Origin: Verrucomicrobiota bacterium
Lineage (GTDB): Bacteria > Verrucomicrobiota > Verrucomicrobiia > Limisphaerales > PALSA-1396
DNA: 64,000 nt
Assembly: GCA_016200005.1 (NCBI GenBank)
Contig: JACQFP010000007.1
Coordinates: forward strand, 37,495-101,494
Direction of reading: 5' to 3'
A program made the position numbers and the translations under genes. The notes beneath the pieces are model-generated. The model made no database searches, was not told the DNA's origin, and saw only the letters and a list, made by a program, of their open reading frames with translations. Positions 63,784 through 64,000 of this stretch are shown piece after piece (the first letter of the stretch is position 1; each line of letters starts with the position of its first letter).

Positions 63784-63913
63784 GTCCAGTGCCGTCATGT
63801 ATGCCGCCGACCTGACTGAAGAGTGCGTGGACTTTATCAAAGGTGACGTGACCGACCCGACGAGAAATTTCCAAAAGTTGTGGACGGCGGGGGGTGGAAA
63901 AAAGGCATCCTGA
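63784..63913 (+). pseudogene. Displaced 3' end of argJ
   Basis: After mazF the codons SSAVMYAADLTEECVDFIKG and DVTDPT repeat the argJ C-terminus. By my count 63784-63863 matches 63031-63110 in 68 of 80 positions (85%), most changes being at third codon positions. The frame continues into an unrelated tail to a stop at 63913. It has no start codon of its own apart from an accidental one. Confidence 0.88.
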
Positions 63914-63965
63914 GGGGGACAAAAAAACCTGCTGCCATCACACGATGGCGGCACAACCCTCAGGA
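63908..63965. repeat. Nested inverted repeats before a truncated ORF
   Basis: TCCTGAGGG (63908-63916) and CCCTCAGGA (63957-63965) are perfect complements; inside them GCCATC-ACAC-GATGGC (63934-63949) forms a second perfect hairpin. A run of seven A lies in the left half. On the minus strand the inner hairpin followed by T7 could be a terminator; alternatively it is the end of a mobile element. Confidence 0.6.
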
Positions 63966-63970
63966 CACCT

Positions 63971-64000
63971 ATGGAACAGAAGAATGTAGTCGGTCTGGAA
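63971..64000 (+). CDS. Start of an ORF cut by the window end
   Basis: An ATG at 63971 opens MEQKNVVGLE before the window ends. Ten codons are too few to recognise a family. Its position immediately after nested inverted repeats would fit a transposase, but this is a guess. Confidence 0.3.
   Translation, partial: MEQKNVVGLE

Overview
The window looks like chromosome of a Verrucomicrobia-type bacterium, probably a Pedosphaera/Limisphaerales relative (inference from gene content). The pointers are three pairs of planctomycete/verrucomicrobial secreted cytochrome-type proteins (PSCyt1-DUF1549-DUF1553) with DUF1501 partners, giant secreted proteins with a CBM6-like domain, the 51-residue small basic protein typical of Chlamydiae/Verrucomicrobia, and very many dispersed short palindromic and tandem repeats, several of them sitting in frame inside genes.

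Layout. 0.3-5.1 kb: a membrane-anchored helical protein and two von Willebrand A proteins. 5.5-8.3 kb (minus): J-like coiled coil, DEDDh exonuclease, a Sel1 remnant, a frameshifted HNH nuclease and its small partner. 8.8-18.5 kb: three tandem secreted paralogues; the first and third share a sigma54-like -24/-12 element and an upstream dyad at identical spacings. 18.7-28.8 kb: two PSD1/DUF1501 pairs, the first split by a four-helix-bundle gene in a repeat-flanked cassette. 29.1-35 kb: accessory island with an HsdM/ThiC scrap, trypsin-like protease, PD-ExK nuclease plus DNA methyltransferase, gene-end remnants, DUF6883-DUF4926 and DUF2283. 35-43.5 kb: HEAT protein, alpha-hydroxyacid oxidase, isochorismatase-ThuA fusion, third PSD1/DUF1501 pair, tRNA-Val(GAC). 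44.4-49 kb: exopolysaccharide export cluster (beta-barrel, tyrosine autokinase, export lipoprotein, FHA). 49-58 kb (minus): purH, TPR-LysM lipoprotein, membrane protein, DUF6941-like protein, folD, SH3 protein, rluB-type synthase, small basic protein, then gdhA, with hicBA (plus strand) beside it. 58.2-64 kb: rplM-rpsI, argC, CE15-like esterase, argJ, mazEF, and a truncated ORF.

The strongest unusual signal is a recurring architecture. Small accessory modules lie directly downstream of a gene, and beyond the module (or just before it) is a second, about 83-88% identical copy of a gene's 3' end. It is clear for argJ-mazEF and gdhA-hicBA. It is suggested by two tandem R-M-type C-terminal tails before DUF6883-DUF4926, a repeated DUF4926 tail before DUF2283, and an orphan ThiC tail before the protease. 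This would fit modules that arrive carrying the 3' end of their host gene, regenerate an intact gene and push the resident end downstream.

All annotations come from reading the sequence and recalling family motifs; no database search was run. Start codons are chosen by overlap, ribosome-binding site and signal-peptide logic and may be off for several genes.
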